Of a stretch of 64,000 nt of DNA, positions 31,141 through 39,441 are shown one piece after another. A program made the position numbers and the translations under genes. The DNA is from Caballeronia humi. Its GTDB lineage: Bacteria; Pseudomonadota; Gammaproteobacteria; Burkholderiales; Burkholderiaceae. Below the pieces are notes generated by a model. The model saw only the letters and a program-made list of their open reading frames with translations, searched no databases and had not been told where the DNA came from. The stretch is from contig NZ_FCNW02000003.1 of the NCBI RefSeq assembly GCF_001544475.1, forward strand, positions 124,001-188,000. Direction: 5' to 3'. Every line of letters starts with the position of its first letter. Within the stretch, counting starts at the first letter, position 1.

Positions 31141-32172
31141 TCAGCAGACGATTGCCGCGAGCACGGGCACGACGCGTTCGTAGGCTTCTTCAAGCAGGTC
31201 GAAGGATGCCTCGCAGTGATCGCGCCGTCCGCGCGACAGCGAACGCGCGAGGCGACATTGCAGCACCATCGATTCGCTCGCGATCTTTTGCGCGGCGACC
31301 GGCGCGGCCGTCGGAATGTCGAACCCTTGCTTGCGCATCCAGCGCAGGTATTGTCCGAGGAATTCGAAGTTCGAACCAAGCTGTCGCATCACGTTGAACG
31401 CGTAATGGCCCGCGTAGGCTTCGCCGCGTTCGAGCATCGTCTCGACGTGGCCTGCGAACGCCGCGCGCCAGCGCGTCACCGGGTTGTGCTCCGGGCGCCG
31501 AAGAAGATGGGCGCAGAGAATATCCGCGGCGATCTCGGCGAGAGCCGTGCCCGTCAGCGACGGCCGCGCGCGCTTCACGAACTCGACGTGCGGAAAGATC
31601 TCCGCCGCGCCATTGGTTTCGAGAGCGGTATGCAGCACGTGATCGTAATCGTCGCCGTCGAGCAGGTGATAGCCCGTGTTGTGAAAGTAGCCGAGGCGCC
31701 GCGCGTCCGGCTCGATCACGTCGATGCCGATCGTCGTCTTCGCATGCGCGCGGCGATATGAGATCGAGCGCGTGTCGGGCAGCCAGAACGCGTCCACTTC
31801 AATCAGCACCGTATTGGCGCGGCGTGTCTGGGTGAGCGCGCGCTCTTCCAGCGAATCGAGGATCGACAGTTCCTGCACCTGCAAGCCGTAGAGCTTTTCG
31901 ATGTCGTCGAGCGGGGGGCGCGGGAGCGTGAACTGATCGTCTTCGAAATCCTGCGTGACCGCGAAGGCAAGCATTGCGCGTGGTTCGAAGCCATAGCCGT
32001 GCAGCAATTCGATCCACAAGTCGGCGTGGCTGTCGGTGTCGTGCCAGATGCGTTCGCCGCGATGCAGCGCATGCGCGTGATGGCGGCGCGCGCGCATCTG
32101 CAACGGATCGAGACTGATCACGCGCGAACGGCTCGCACCGGAGTCGACGCCCGTGACATGGAACGCGCTCAT
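31141..32172 (-). CDS. DUF1839 family protein
   Basis: 343 residues. The family pattern is clear: MSAFHVTGVDSGASRSRVIS, HALHRGERIWHDTDSHADLW near 35-55, AFAVTQDFEDDQFTL near 70-85, LYGLQVQELSILDSLEE near 94-110, VLIEVDAFWLPDTRSISYRR near 121-140, and RRLGYFHNTGYHLLDGDDYD near 159-178. DUF1839 proteins are often coded beside amino-acid:carrier-protein ligases and small carrier proteins, which suggests work on carrier-bound amino acids; neither partner is in this window. Biochemical function is unknown. The start overlaps the stop of a 61-residue frame (ATGA). Confidence 0.85.
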   Translation of the reverse strand: MSAFHVTGVDSGASRSRVISLDPLQMRARRHHAHALHRGERIWHDTDSHADLWIELLHGYGFEPRAMLAFAVTQDFEDDQFTLPRPPLDDIEKLYGLQVQELSILDSLEERALTQTRRANTVLIEVDAFWLPDTRSISYRRAHAKTTIGIDVIEPDARRLGYFHNTGYHLLDGDDYDHVLHTALETNGAAEIFPHVEFVKRARPSLTGTALAEIAADILCAHLLRRPEHNPVTRWRAAFAGHVETMLERGEAYAGHYAFNVMRQLGSNFEFLGQYLRWMRKQGFDIPTAAPVAAQKIASESMVLQCRLARSLSRGRRDHCEASFDLLEEAYERVVPVLAAIVC

Positions 32173-32354
32173 GCAGTGACCTCGTGGCGAACCGGCGTGT
32201 GGACGATGTCGTAGCGACCGCGCGTCGTGCGCGCGATGCCTGCATCGGTGGCGGTGATCATGCGGATTTTCCCATGAAGGGTGAGCGTTGCGCGAGGCAA
32301 TTCGCGCATGGCGGATGCTTGGCGAATGGCGCTTCGTTTAAGGATGTTCGTCAT
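32169..32354 (-). CDS. Possible small protein coupled to the DUF1839 gene
   Basis: 61 residues starting MTNILKRSAIRQASAMRELP, basic, ending VRHEVTA. Its stop overlaps the start of the DUF1839 gene by ATGA, the classic translational-coupling arrangement. No Shine-Dalgarno is obvious at 32354 and an internal ATG at 32309 is an alternative start. No family recognised; it lacks the Asp-Ser-Leu motif of carrier proteins. Could be a leader peptide or chance. Confidence 0.35.
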   Translation of the reverse strand: MTNILKRSAIRQASAMRELPRATLTLHGKIRMITATDAGIARTTRGRYDIVHTPVRHEVTA

Positions 32355-32563
32355 ACGGAAGCACGATGCACCATCGATCGATGATCGTTACGTCGGACGA
32401 ACCACACATCGGACGGAATGCCGCGAAGCCATGTGCGGTAAGGCTTATTTAACGAATCCGCAGAGGCAGGCGTCGGTGCGATGGCGCACTGAAAGGCGGG
32501 AGTTACGGACGTACCGTGTCATCGTCGCAAAGCGGGCTCGTCGCCGGCAGCATGGAGACCTTG

Positions 32564-33091
32564 ATGAACTGGAAAACGCTGGACTTCGAACAATTATCGG
32601 CGCGTGAGCTGTATCTGATTCTGCGTGCGCGCAGTGCCGTGTTCGTCGTCGAACAATCGCACGTGCATCTCGATGCCGACGGCCGCGACGAATCCGGCAT
32701 TCACGTTTTCGCAACCGACGACATCACGCGGCCGATGCCGGTGCTCGCCTACGCACGCATTCACGAAGGCGATGCCGAGGATCCCGAAGTGGTCGTCGAC
32801 AAGATCCTGACGAGCCCGCTGCGGCGCGGCGACGGCACCGCCGAAGCGCTGATCGAGCGCGTGCTCGCGGTTGCCGCGGAACGCTGGCCGGGACGCGGCG
32901 TACGGCTCTCGGCGCCGGTGAGCCTGCGCGGTTTCTACGAGGCGTTCGGATTCCGCAAGACCGAAGGGCCGTTCCTCGAACACGGCATGCCGTACATCGG
33001 TCTGACGAGAAAGAGCCGCCTGTTGCGCGATACCGCGAGCCTGATGAAAGCGCAGGCCGCGGCATATCGGGACACCTTCGAACTTCTCTGA
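32564..33091 (+). CDS. ElaA-like GNAT acetyltransferase
   Basis: 175-residue GNAT protein of the ElaA type. MNWKTLDFEQLSARELYLIL is the family N-terminus, RSAVFVVEQSHVHLDADGRD near 23-42 is its hallmark, followed by VLAYARIHE, the acetyl-CoA-binding strand and loop around LRRGDGTAEALIERVL near 87-102, and the C-terminal FYEAFGFRKTEGPFLEHGMP near 127-146. The ATG at 32564 has GGAGACCTTG before it; two upstream ATGs lack this. Substrate unknown. The GT4 gene follows after 55 bases on the same strand. Confidence 0.88.
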   Translation: MNWKTLDFEQLSARELYLILRARSAVFVVEQSHVHLDADGRDESGIHVFATDDITRPMPVLAYARIHEGDAEDPEVVVDKILTSPLRRGDGTAEALIERVLAVAAERWPGRGVRLSAPVSLRGFYEAFGFRKTEGPFLEHGMPYIGLTRKSRLLRDTASLMKAQAAAYRDTFELL

Positions 33092-33146
33092 CCGGTGCGA
33101 AGCAACGAGGATTCTTGACGCTTCGTGCCGTTCCGTCCGGCCCCAC

Positions 33147-34292
33147 ATGAAAATCGTCCACCTCGCCAATCATGCGCAGACCATCGGCAACGGCACCGTC
33201 AACATGATGGTCGACCTGGCCTGCGTACAGGCACGTTTGGGGCACGACGTGGTCGTGGCGTCATCGGGCGGCGGCTTCGAGCCGCTCTTGCGGCGTCACG
33301 GCATCAATCACGTGCTCCTGCAACAGTCGCGGCAACCGTGGCGCGTGCCGTCGATGGTCGCGGGCTTCAATCGTCTCATCGACCGTTTCGATCCCGACAT
33401 CGTCCACGCGCACATGATGACCGGCGCGCTCGTCTCGCGTTTTGCCGGCATGCGGCGGCGCTTCGCGCTCGTTACGACCGTGCATCAGGAGGCTCAGAAG
33501 AGCCCGTCGCTCGTGCGCTGCGGTGATCACATGGTCGCGGTGAGCGAGTCGGTGGCGGAGAGCCTGATCGAAGGCGGCATGCTGCGCGAACGGCTTTCGG
33601 TCGTGCGCAACGGCGCCGTCGATGCGCCGCGTCTCATCTGCCGGCCGCCCGCGAAACCGGTGCGACTGAAGCACCCGAACGTGCTGTGCGTCGCGGGGAT
33701 GTATCGGCGCAAGGGGATCGCCGACCTGCTGCAAGCGTTTGCGCAAGTGCACGAAGAGGCGCTCGAGGAACGCGAATTCCTGCCGCAGCCGCATCTGTAC
33801 CTCGCCGGCGACGGCCCCGACCGCTATTCGATGGAAGAGCTCGCAGCGCAACTCGGTATCGCGGACGTCGTGCATTTTTTGGGCTTCGTCGCGGACCCGC
33901 GCCCGTATCTCGCAGAGGCCGATGTCTTCGCGCTCGCATCGCACGTCGATGCGTGCCCGCTCGTGTTGAGCGAAGCGCGGGAGGCGGGCTGCGCGATCGT
34001 CGGCACGCGGGTCGGCGGCATCCCCGAAATACTCGATGGCGGCTCGGCCGGCGTGCTCGTGCCACCCGAAGAGCCGGACCAGCTTGCGATGAAGTTGCGC
34101 TGGCTCCTGATGGACACGCACGCGCGCGTGCAACTCGCGGCGCGCGCGAAGTGCAACCTCGAGGTGTTTTCGGTGGAACGCGTCGCGCGCGAGTATATGG
34201 CGGTCTACCAGCGCGCGCTTTCGGAGCGCGCATCGATGGAACGCAGGCAGGAAGCGCGCGGCACGCGACGCGCCCCCGACGGCGCGCTATGA
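33147..34292 (+). CDS. Glycosyltransferase family 4 protein
   Basis: 381-residue GT-B enzyme. The N-terminal Rossmann half has MKIVHLANHAQTIGNGTVNM and VDLACVQARLGHDVVVASSG; DIVHAHMMTGALVSRFAG is near 84-101. The C-terminal half carries LCVAGMYRRKGIADLLQAF near 180-198, YLAGDGPDRYSMEELAAQL near 218-236, FLGFVADPRPYLAEADVFAL near 246-265, and the nucleotide-sugar EX7E-type region PLVLSEAREAGCAIVGTRVG near 272-291. Probably adds a sugar to a surface polysaccharide or lipid carrier. Possibly cooperates with the initiating transferase at 28104-29504, but other required genes are not here. Confidence 0.9.
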   Translation: MKIVHLANHAQTIGNGTVNMMVDLACVQARLGHDVVVASSGGGFEPLLRRHGINHVLLQQSRQPWRVPSMVAGFNRLIDRFDPDIVHAHMMTGALVSRFAGMRRRFALVTTVHQEAQKSPSLVRCGDHMVAVSESVAESLIEGGMLRERLSVVRNGAVDAPRLICRPPAKPVRLKHPNVLCVAGMYRRKGIADLLQAFAQVHEEALEEREFLPQPHLYLAGDGPDRYSMEELAAQLGIADVVHFLGFVADPRPYLAEADVFALASHVDACPLVLSEAREAGCAIVGTRVGGIPEILDGGSAGVLVPPEEPDQLAMKLRWLLMDTHARVQLAARAKCNLEVFSVERVAREYMAVYQRALSERASMERRQEARGTRRAPDGAL

Positions 34293-34926
34293 CGCCAACC
34301 GGCATATTTACCGGCCCGCGCGCCGCAGTGCCTCCTTCGCGCCGATCTTCCCGATCGCAGTTTTCGATGTTGCACCGCTGAACCATGTACGCGCCGGGCG
34401 GACGAGGTGCTCAGACAATACCGACTTCAGCACCCGGCAACGTTCGGACCCGCACAGAACGGCTGCAATATGCTTGTTCAAATGGATATATGACATTCAG
34501 GACCGGTTCGATTACCGAAATAATCGGCTGGTCGCCGCGCAAGCGGAAAAACTCACGCCGTCGTTCTTCAGGTTCACTGACGAACGGCGGCGCGTGTGCG
34601 GATGAAACGCGGTCATTCGTCCGACAAAGCATGGCAGGCGCGATTCCGTAATGCATGGCCGCGCCGAAACGCAGGTCGCTGGATGAAAAAGGGCAGTGGA
34701 TACACAAAGAGCGCGTCGCGATATGTGCGGACGACCGCTGTTGGCGCGAAATCGAGAGGGAATACCCTGTCAGGACTTTCCCAACTGGTTTTCGATGCAG
34801 CGAAGACGCAACGTATCAAGCACGGCGAATGCCCGTTCGGAACGCCGTGCCCTTCGCAAATGAGGAAAGCGCGAAGCGATGCGCGAGAGGCATACAGCTA
34901 CGGTCAGGCGCAAGGGGAGAAGCGTG
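34293..34926. other. 634-base interval without a supported gene
   Basis: AT-richer than the flanks. A frame without a usable start runs from the end of the GT4 gene to about 34604 and contains KWIYDIQDRFDYRNNRLVAA, which looks faintly protein-like; two opposite-strand frames (34411-34707 minus, 34596-34934 plus) have no recognisable features. The promoter of the GntR-type regulator is probably near 34750-34900. Confidence 0.4.
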
Positions 34927-35673
34927 ATGGATGAAAACAAAGAGCGATCGCTGGTGGCGAAGGTGATGGACGGACTCGTCTCCGGCATCGTCGAGCAAAA
35001 ATATGGCGCGATACTGCCGCCACAGGACATTCTGTCCAAGGAATTCGACGTCAGCCGCACCGTCATGCGCGAGGCGCTCAGCATGCTGCTGGCCCGCCAC
35101 ATGCTCGACGTGAGGCCGAAGACCGGCACGCGCATTCGTCCGATGAGCGACTGGCGGCTGATCGATGAAGACGTTGTGAGCTGGCGCTTTCGTGCCAAGC
35201 CCGATCAGACGTTTCTTCGCGATGTAATCGAATTCCGCATGCTGATCGAGCCGCGCGCCGCCGCGCTCGCGGCCGCTCGCGCAATGCCGGACGAAGTGGC
35301 CGGCATCCGCGACGCGTTCGATGCGCTCGCCCGCCTGACCGTCGGCGAGCCGGAATACCAGGCGGCCGACGAGGCGCTGCACACGCGCATCGTCGCGGCG
35401 AGCGGCAACCAGTTTTTCCGCCAGATGACCGCGATCGTGCGCGGCGCGCTGGTGACGGTGAATCCGATCGTCGACGGCATCGAGGCCGTGCGCGAAGCCA
35501 CGCTCGCGGCGCAGCGCAAGGTGGTCGAGGCGATCGAGGCGAAGGACGCTTCGGGCGCCGAGCGCGCGACGCGTGCGCTGATCGATCTGGCCGCCGAGGA
35601 AGTGGGGCGCGCGTTTTCGCTGGAACGAAGCGGCGAAAATCCGCCGGTGGTCGGAGAGGCTGCGGGAATTTAA
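34927..35673 (+). CDS. GntR/FadR-subfamily transcriptional regulator
   Basis: 248 residues. N-terminal winged-helix near 10-75 with LPPQDILSKEFDVSRTVMRE (the GntR recognition helix) and RPKTGTRIRP wing; C-terminal FCD domain near 95-225 with the metal/ligand residues in FRMLIEPRAAALAAARA, ADEALHTRIVAASGN and the helix around RATRALIDLAAEEV. The start at 34927 has AGGGGAGAAGCGTG; an ATG at 34879 is less likely. Such regulators usually respond to sugar acids or carboxylates. A terminator separates it from the oxidoreductase downstream, so its targets are uncertain. Confidence 0.9.
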   Translation: MDENKERSLVAKVMDGLVSGIVEQKYGAILPPQDILSKEFDVSRTVMREALSMLLARHMLDVRPKTGTRIRPMSDWRLIDEDVVSWRFRAKPDQTFLRDVIEFRMLIEPRAAALAAARAMPDEVAGIRDAFDALARLTVGEPEYQAADEALHTRIVAASGNQFFRQMTAIVRGALVTVNPIVDGIEAVREATLAAQRKVVEAIEAKDASGAERATRALIDLAAEEVGRAFSLERSGENPPVVGEAAGI

Positions 35674-35702
35674 GGCGCGGATGGACGGGTGTCGTCAGAG
35701 CG

Positions 35703-35732
35703 AACCGGGGCTTGCCCCGGTTTTTTGTTTTT
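35703..35732 (+). terminator. Terminator after the GntR-type regulator
   Basis: AACCGGGG-CTTG-CCCCGGTT followed by TTTTGTTTTTG, 30 bases past the stop. Confidence 0.9.
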
Positions 35733-35802
35733 GTGCTTGCCGGTGTCCTGTGAGCGTGAGGCACAATGCCGCGACCGCTTTAACCCACCCGGAGGCCAGC
35801 AG

Positions 35803-36786
35803 ATGAGCAACACCACCACCACGATCCGCTGGGGCATCATCGGCGCGGGACGCATTGCGCGGCGTTTCGCCGATGGCCTCGCCCACGTGCCGGGCGCCGT
35901 GCTGGCGGGCGTGTGGTCGCGGCGCATTGAAAGCGCCGCGACGCTGGCCACGCCGTTGCGCGCACGCGCCTTCGATTCCCTCGACGCCCTGATCGGCGAA
36001 GTCGATGCGCTCTACATCGCGACGCATCAGGACAGCCATCCCGAATACGCGCTGCGGGCGTTCGCCGCCGGCAAGTCGGTGCTGTGCGAAAAGCCCGCAG
36101 CCGTGAACGCGCGCACCTTGCAGCAGATGATCGACACCGCGCGCGCCGCGAAGCTGCTCTTCATGGAAGCGATGAAGCCGCCGTTCTATCCGCTCTACGC
36201 GCAGTTGCGCGCGCATCTCGCCACTGACCCGATCGGCGAGATCGGGCTCGTGCGCGCGGGCTGCTCGATAGCGAACGTGCCCGGGACGCACCCGTCGTTC
36301 TCGAAGGACATCGGCGGCGGCGCACTGCTCGACATCGGCATCTACGAGGCGTTTCTCGCGGTCGACTGGCTCGGCGAAGCGCTCGACGTGCAGACGATCG
36401 GACGAATCGGCGCGACGGGCGTCGATACATTCGCGAGCCTGAACGTGCGCCACGAGCGCGGCATCTCGCAACTTTTCTGCGGACTCGACCTGCAAGGCCG
36501 CGGCGACGCGCTGATCGCTGGCACTGGCGGCACCGTGACGATCCACGAGAACTGGTGGAATCCGGCGCGCGCGACCGTCACCTATATCGACGGCCGCAAG
36601 GTCGAACTGGACGCGCCCTTCGAAGGCGGCGGGCTCAACTACGAGACCGCGCATTTCTGCGAGCTGCTGCGCGCCGGTGCGATCGAAAGCCCCGTGATGC
36701 CGCACGCGACCTCGATGCGCATGATCGCGATCACCGATGCCGCCCGCCGCGACCTGGGCCTGCGCTTTCCTTTCGAGACGGATTAA
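35803..36786 (+). CDS. Gfo/Idh/MocA-family oxidoreductase
   Basis: 327 residues. N-terminal NAD(P)-binding fold with WGIIGAGRIARRFADGLAHV near 9-28, IATHQDSHPEYALRAFAAGK near 76-95, and the catalytic-lysine motif LCEKPAAVN near 98-106; the C-terminal alpha/beta domain contains GGGALLDIGIYEAFLAVDWL near 168-187 with the conserved Asp and Tyr region. GGAGG lies 7 bases before the ATG. Family members oxidise sugars, inositol or dihydrodiols; the substrate here is not known. Neighbour regulator of the FCD type fits a sugar-acid role, by inference. Confidence 0.88.
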   Translation: MSNTTTTIRWGIIGAGRIARRFADGLAHVPGAVLAGVWSRRIESAATLATPLRARAFDSLDALIGEVDALYIATHQDSHPEYALRAFAAGKSVLCEKPAAVNARTLQQMIDTARAAKLLFMEAMKPPFYPLYAQLRAHLATDPIGEIGLVRAGCSIANVPGTHPSFSKDIGGGALLDIGIYEAFLAVDWLGEALDVQTIGRIGATGVDTFASLNVRHERGISQLFCGLDLQGRGDALIAGTGGTVTIHENWWNPARATVTYIDGRKVELDAPFEGGGLNYETAHFCELLRAGAIESPVMPHATSMRMIAITDAARRDLGLRFPFETD

Positions 36787-36898
36787 AGTCCGCGCACCTT
36801 TCGCCGTTAACTCCGCGTACCGGCGCCGCGTTCGTTGAGGAACGGCGGCGCTCCACAATTTGAAAGCTCGCGAAGCCAACGTCGAATCCATGCCTCCT

Positions 36899-37666
36899 AT
36901 GAAAATCCTGTCGAAACTCATGCTGTTGGTCCTGCCCGTCCTCGCCGCGTGCGGCGGGAGCGGTTCCGATGACCAGGTCTGCACGGGCGGCGCCGCGCTC
37001 GAAAAGAACTGCGTGCCGAAATCGACGAATACGCTGCCCGAAGGCATCTGGAACGGCGCGACGACGACAGGGCTCGCCGCCCAGACGCTCGTTCTCGAAA
37101 ACGGGCAGTACTTCAGCGTCTACACGTCGAGCGGCAATTTCGTATGGATGACCGAGGGCATCATCACGGCGAAGGACGGCGCATTCAACGATCCGGCGAC
37201 GGTCGCGCTGTCGAACTCCGGTGCGCTGATGGCCGGCGTGATGAACGGCAGCTTCATCGGGAAGACCTCGCTCAGCGCGACGACCAACATCAACACGACG
37301 CCGATCACCGAGCCGCTGATCTTCAACGGTAACTACAACACGGTCTACGACACGCCGCTCACCGTCGCCGACGTGCTCGGCAACTGGACCAACCCGGCGA
37401 CCGTCACGACGTCGGCGTCCGTCACGTTCGCCGCCGACGGCACGCTGACCGGCTCGCAGGGCGCCTGCACGTTCACCGGCACCGTCAAACCGCGCGCGAC
37501 GGGCAAGCACGTGCTCGACGGCTCGCTTCTCTTCACGAGCAGCGCGTGCTCGGCGGGCATCAACGTGGCGATGCCGATCGAGGCTACGGTGATCAACGGG
37601 CAACTGACCTTCGTCGGCGTGACGCCGCAGCGTTCCAGCGCGTTCTCGCTGACGGCGACGCGCTAA
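36899..37666 (+). CDS. Putative lipoprotein
   Basis: About 255 residues. MKILSKLMLLVLPVLAACGG is a lipoprotein signal with the lipobox VLAAC at 14-18. The mature part is Thr/Ser/Asn/Gly-rich and beta-strand-like, with a loose internal duplication around PEGIWNGATTTG and VADVLGNWTNPATV, each followed by beta segments; two Cys in QGACTFTG and SSACSAG could form a disulfide. No known domain recognised. An ATG at 36890 or a TTG at 36860 are other possible starts. Single gene closed by a terminator. Confidence 0.75.
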   Translation: MKILSKLMLLVLPVLAACGGSGSDDQVCTGGAALEKNCVPKSTNTLPEGIWNGATTTGLAAQTLVLENGQYFSVYTSSGNFVWMTEGIITAKDGAFNDPATVALSNSGALMAGVMNGSFIGKTSLSATTNINTTPITEPLIFNGNYNTVYDTPLTVADVLGNWTNPATVTTSASVTFAADGTLTGSQGACTFTGTVKPRATGKHVLDGSLLFTSSACSAGINVAMPIEATVINGQLTFVGVTPQRSSAFSLTATR

Positions 37667-37687
37667 GGTATTTCCAGCGTCCTGAAG

Positions 37688-37726
37688 CAAAAAAGCCGCT
37701 TGACGAATTCGTCGAGCGGCTTTTTA
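37688..37726. terminator. Bidirectional terminator between the lipoprotein and ABC permease genes
   Basis: AAAAAAGCCGCTTGACGA-ATT-CGTCGAGCGGCTTTTT: about 12 paired bases with A- and T-runs on both sides, between convergent genes. Confidence 0.85.
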
Positions 37727-37751
37727 ACGGGCAAAGGGCGCGATCAATCGT

Positions 37752-38411
37752 TCAATGCCGCCCGGGCAGCGCGAGCCTGCGCTCGAATCTCCGCTGGACG
37801 AATTCAAGAATGCTGCACAACACCCAGTAGACGAACGCCGCCGCGAGATACAACGGCAACGGCTGATATGTCGCCGCGATGACTTCCTGCGCGCTGCGCA
37901 GCAACTCCGTCACGGTGATCACCGACACGAGCGACGTGTCCTTGATCAGGCTGATCAGACTGTTCGACAGGCTGGGCACCGCGATCCTCAACGCTTGCGG
38001 CGCGATGATGTAGCGCAGCGTCTGCGTGCGCGAGAGACCGAGACTGTACGCTGCAAGCCACTGTCCGCTATGCACGCCGAGAATCGCGCCGCGCATGCTC
38101 TCCGACAGATACGCCGCCACGTTCGCCGACAATGCGATCACCCCCGCAGGCGTCGGTTCGAGCGAAATACCGAGGCTTGGCAACCCGTAATAGATCACGA
38201 AAATCTGCACGAGAAGCGGCGTGCCGCGCATCACGCTCACATAGCAGCGCCCGATCAGGTTAAGTGCGCGATTGCGGCTGATGCCCATCAGCGCCAGCAC
38301 GACGGCTGCGATCAGCCCGAAGAACATCGAGTAGACGGCGAACTTGATCGTCAGCAGGGCGCCTTGCACGAGGACCGGGGCGGATTGGACGAGCAGGGAT
38401 GTCGTGGACAT
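37752..38411 (-). CDS. Amino-acid ABC transporter permease (HisM/TcyB type)
   Basis: 219-residue polar-amino-acid permease with about five membrane segments. MRGTPLLVQIFVIYYGLP near 63-80 is the family signature and the ATPase-docking EAA loop YSLGLSRTQTLRYIIAPQAL is near 123-142. It follows the binding-protein gene on the same strand after about 130 bases and a terminator-like hairpin, so it should be expressed at a lower level. No ATP-binding subunit gene is next to it in this window. Substrate probably cystine or another polar amino acid by resemblance; not certain. Confidence 0.88.
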   Translation of the reverse strand: MSTTSLLVQSAPVLVQGALLTIKFAVYSMFFGLIAAVVLALMGISRNRALNLIGRCYVSVMRGTPLLVQIFVIYYGLPSLGISLEPTPAGVIALSANVAAYLSESMRGAILGVHSGQWLAAYSLGLSRTQTLRYIIAPQALRIAVPSLSNSLISLIKDTSLVSVITVTELLRSAQEVIAATYQPLPLYLAAAFVYWVLCSILEFVQRRFERRLALPGRH

Positions 38412-38473
38412 GTAGGGGTAACGTTAGCCTTGAAGGGTGCCACGCGAGAAAGCGCACATCATAAACCGGGCGC

Positions 38474-38511
38474 AAAAAAGAGAAGGGCGGCATCGCCAGC
38501 GGATGCCGCCC
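38474..38511 (-). terminator. Hairpin between binding protein and permease genes
   Basis: 10-bp perfect stem GGGCGGCATC / GATGCCGCCC on the minus strand followed by TTCTCTTTTTTG. It would give partial termination so that the binding protein outnumbers the permease. Confidence 0.75.
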
Positions 38512-38541
38512 TCTTGTCGCCTGTGCTTGAGCGCGACTGGC

Positions 38542-39333
38542 TTACTTGGCGGGCTTCGTCACGTCGATCCCGAACCATTTCTCCGAGATCTTCTTGAACG
38601 TACCGTCCGCTTCGAGCTGGGTCATTGCGTCGTCGATGGCCTTCTGGAACTTCGGATTGCCCTTCTTGAACGGAATTCCCGACGGATTGCCCGCACCGAC
38701 GTTCGCGCCCGTGCGCAGCGGCAGCTGCGAGTTCTTCATCAGGTACGCGAGCATCAGACGGTCGTTCAACGCTGCGTCGAGCCGGCCCGCGGCCAGGTCT
38801 CGCAGATATTCAGGCGCGCCCGGATACGTCTTCACGTCGATGCCCTGAACGGCCTTCGCCATGTCCATATAGTTCGTGCCAAGACCGACGCCGAGCTTCT
38901 TGCCCTTCAGTTCCTCAAGCGACTTGAACTCGCGCGAATCGTCCTTGCGCTGGATCAGCTGTGCGTTCGAGTACGTGTACGCCGGCGAAAAATCGAGCGT
39001 TTGCTTGCGCGCATCGGTGATGCCGACCTGATTCACGATCACGTCGAACTTGCCTGCCTGCAGGCCCGCGATGATGCCGCTCCATTCCGTCGTGACGAAT
39101 TCCGGCTTCACGCCGAGCTTGGTGGCGACGGCTTTCGCGATATCGACGTCGAAGCCGACGAGCTCACCTTGCGGCGACTTCGAGTTGAACGGCGGGAAGG
39201 TGCCTTCGAGACCGACGCGCAGCGTGCCGCGCTGCTTGACCGTGTCGAGCAGATCCTCGGCGTGCGCAACCGCCGACAGCGATGCGCCGATCAAGCCGGC
39301 GACGAGCACTTTCTTGAGCAGTGACAGTTTCAT
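38542..39333 (-). CDS. Periplasmic amino-acid-binding protein
   Basis: 263 residues with a Sec signal peptide MKLSLLKKVLVAGLIGASLS cleaved after AVAHA. SBP_bac_3 fold: TLRVGLEGTFPPFNSKSPQG near 36-55, LVGFDVDIAKAVATKLGV near 58-75, FDVIVNQVGITDARKQTLDF near 95-114 and the C-terminal lobe with YLRDLAAGRLDAALND. The N-terminal and EGTFPPF/FD residues fit cystine- or general polar-amino-acid-binding proteins. The ATG at 39333 is the only start placing the signal peptide correctly; the longer frame to 39408 does not. Confidence 0.92.
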   Translation of the reverse strand: MKLSLLKKVLVAGLIGASLSAVAHAEDLLDTVKQRGTLRVGLEGTFPPFNSKSPQGELVGFDVDIAKAVATKLGVKPEFVTTEWSGIIAGLQAGKFDVIVNQVGITDARKQTLDFSPAYTYSNAQLIQRKDDSREFKSLEELKGKKLGVGLGTNYMDMAKAVQGIDVKTYPGAPEYLRDLAAGRLDAALNDRLMLAYLMKNSQLPLRTGANVGAGNPSGIPFKKGNPKFQKAIDDAMTQLEADGTFKKISEKWFGIDVTKPAK

Positions 39334-39441
39334 TGTGTTGATGACCTCTTGGTTGGGTTCTGTAAGGCGTCGAACGCTGCAAATGCGGCGATCATAGTCA
39401 AAATGCAATCGATATCTAAAGATCGTTTGTCTATTTCTATA

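Noticed and set aside
34293..34604. Open frame of about 100 codons after the GT4 gene
   Set aside because: No usable start codon in frame and no recognisable motif; probably chance.
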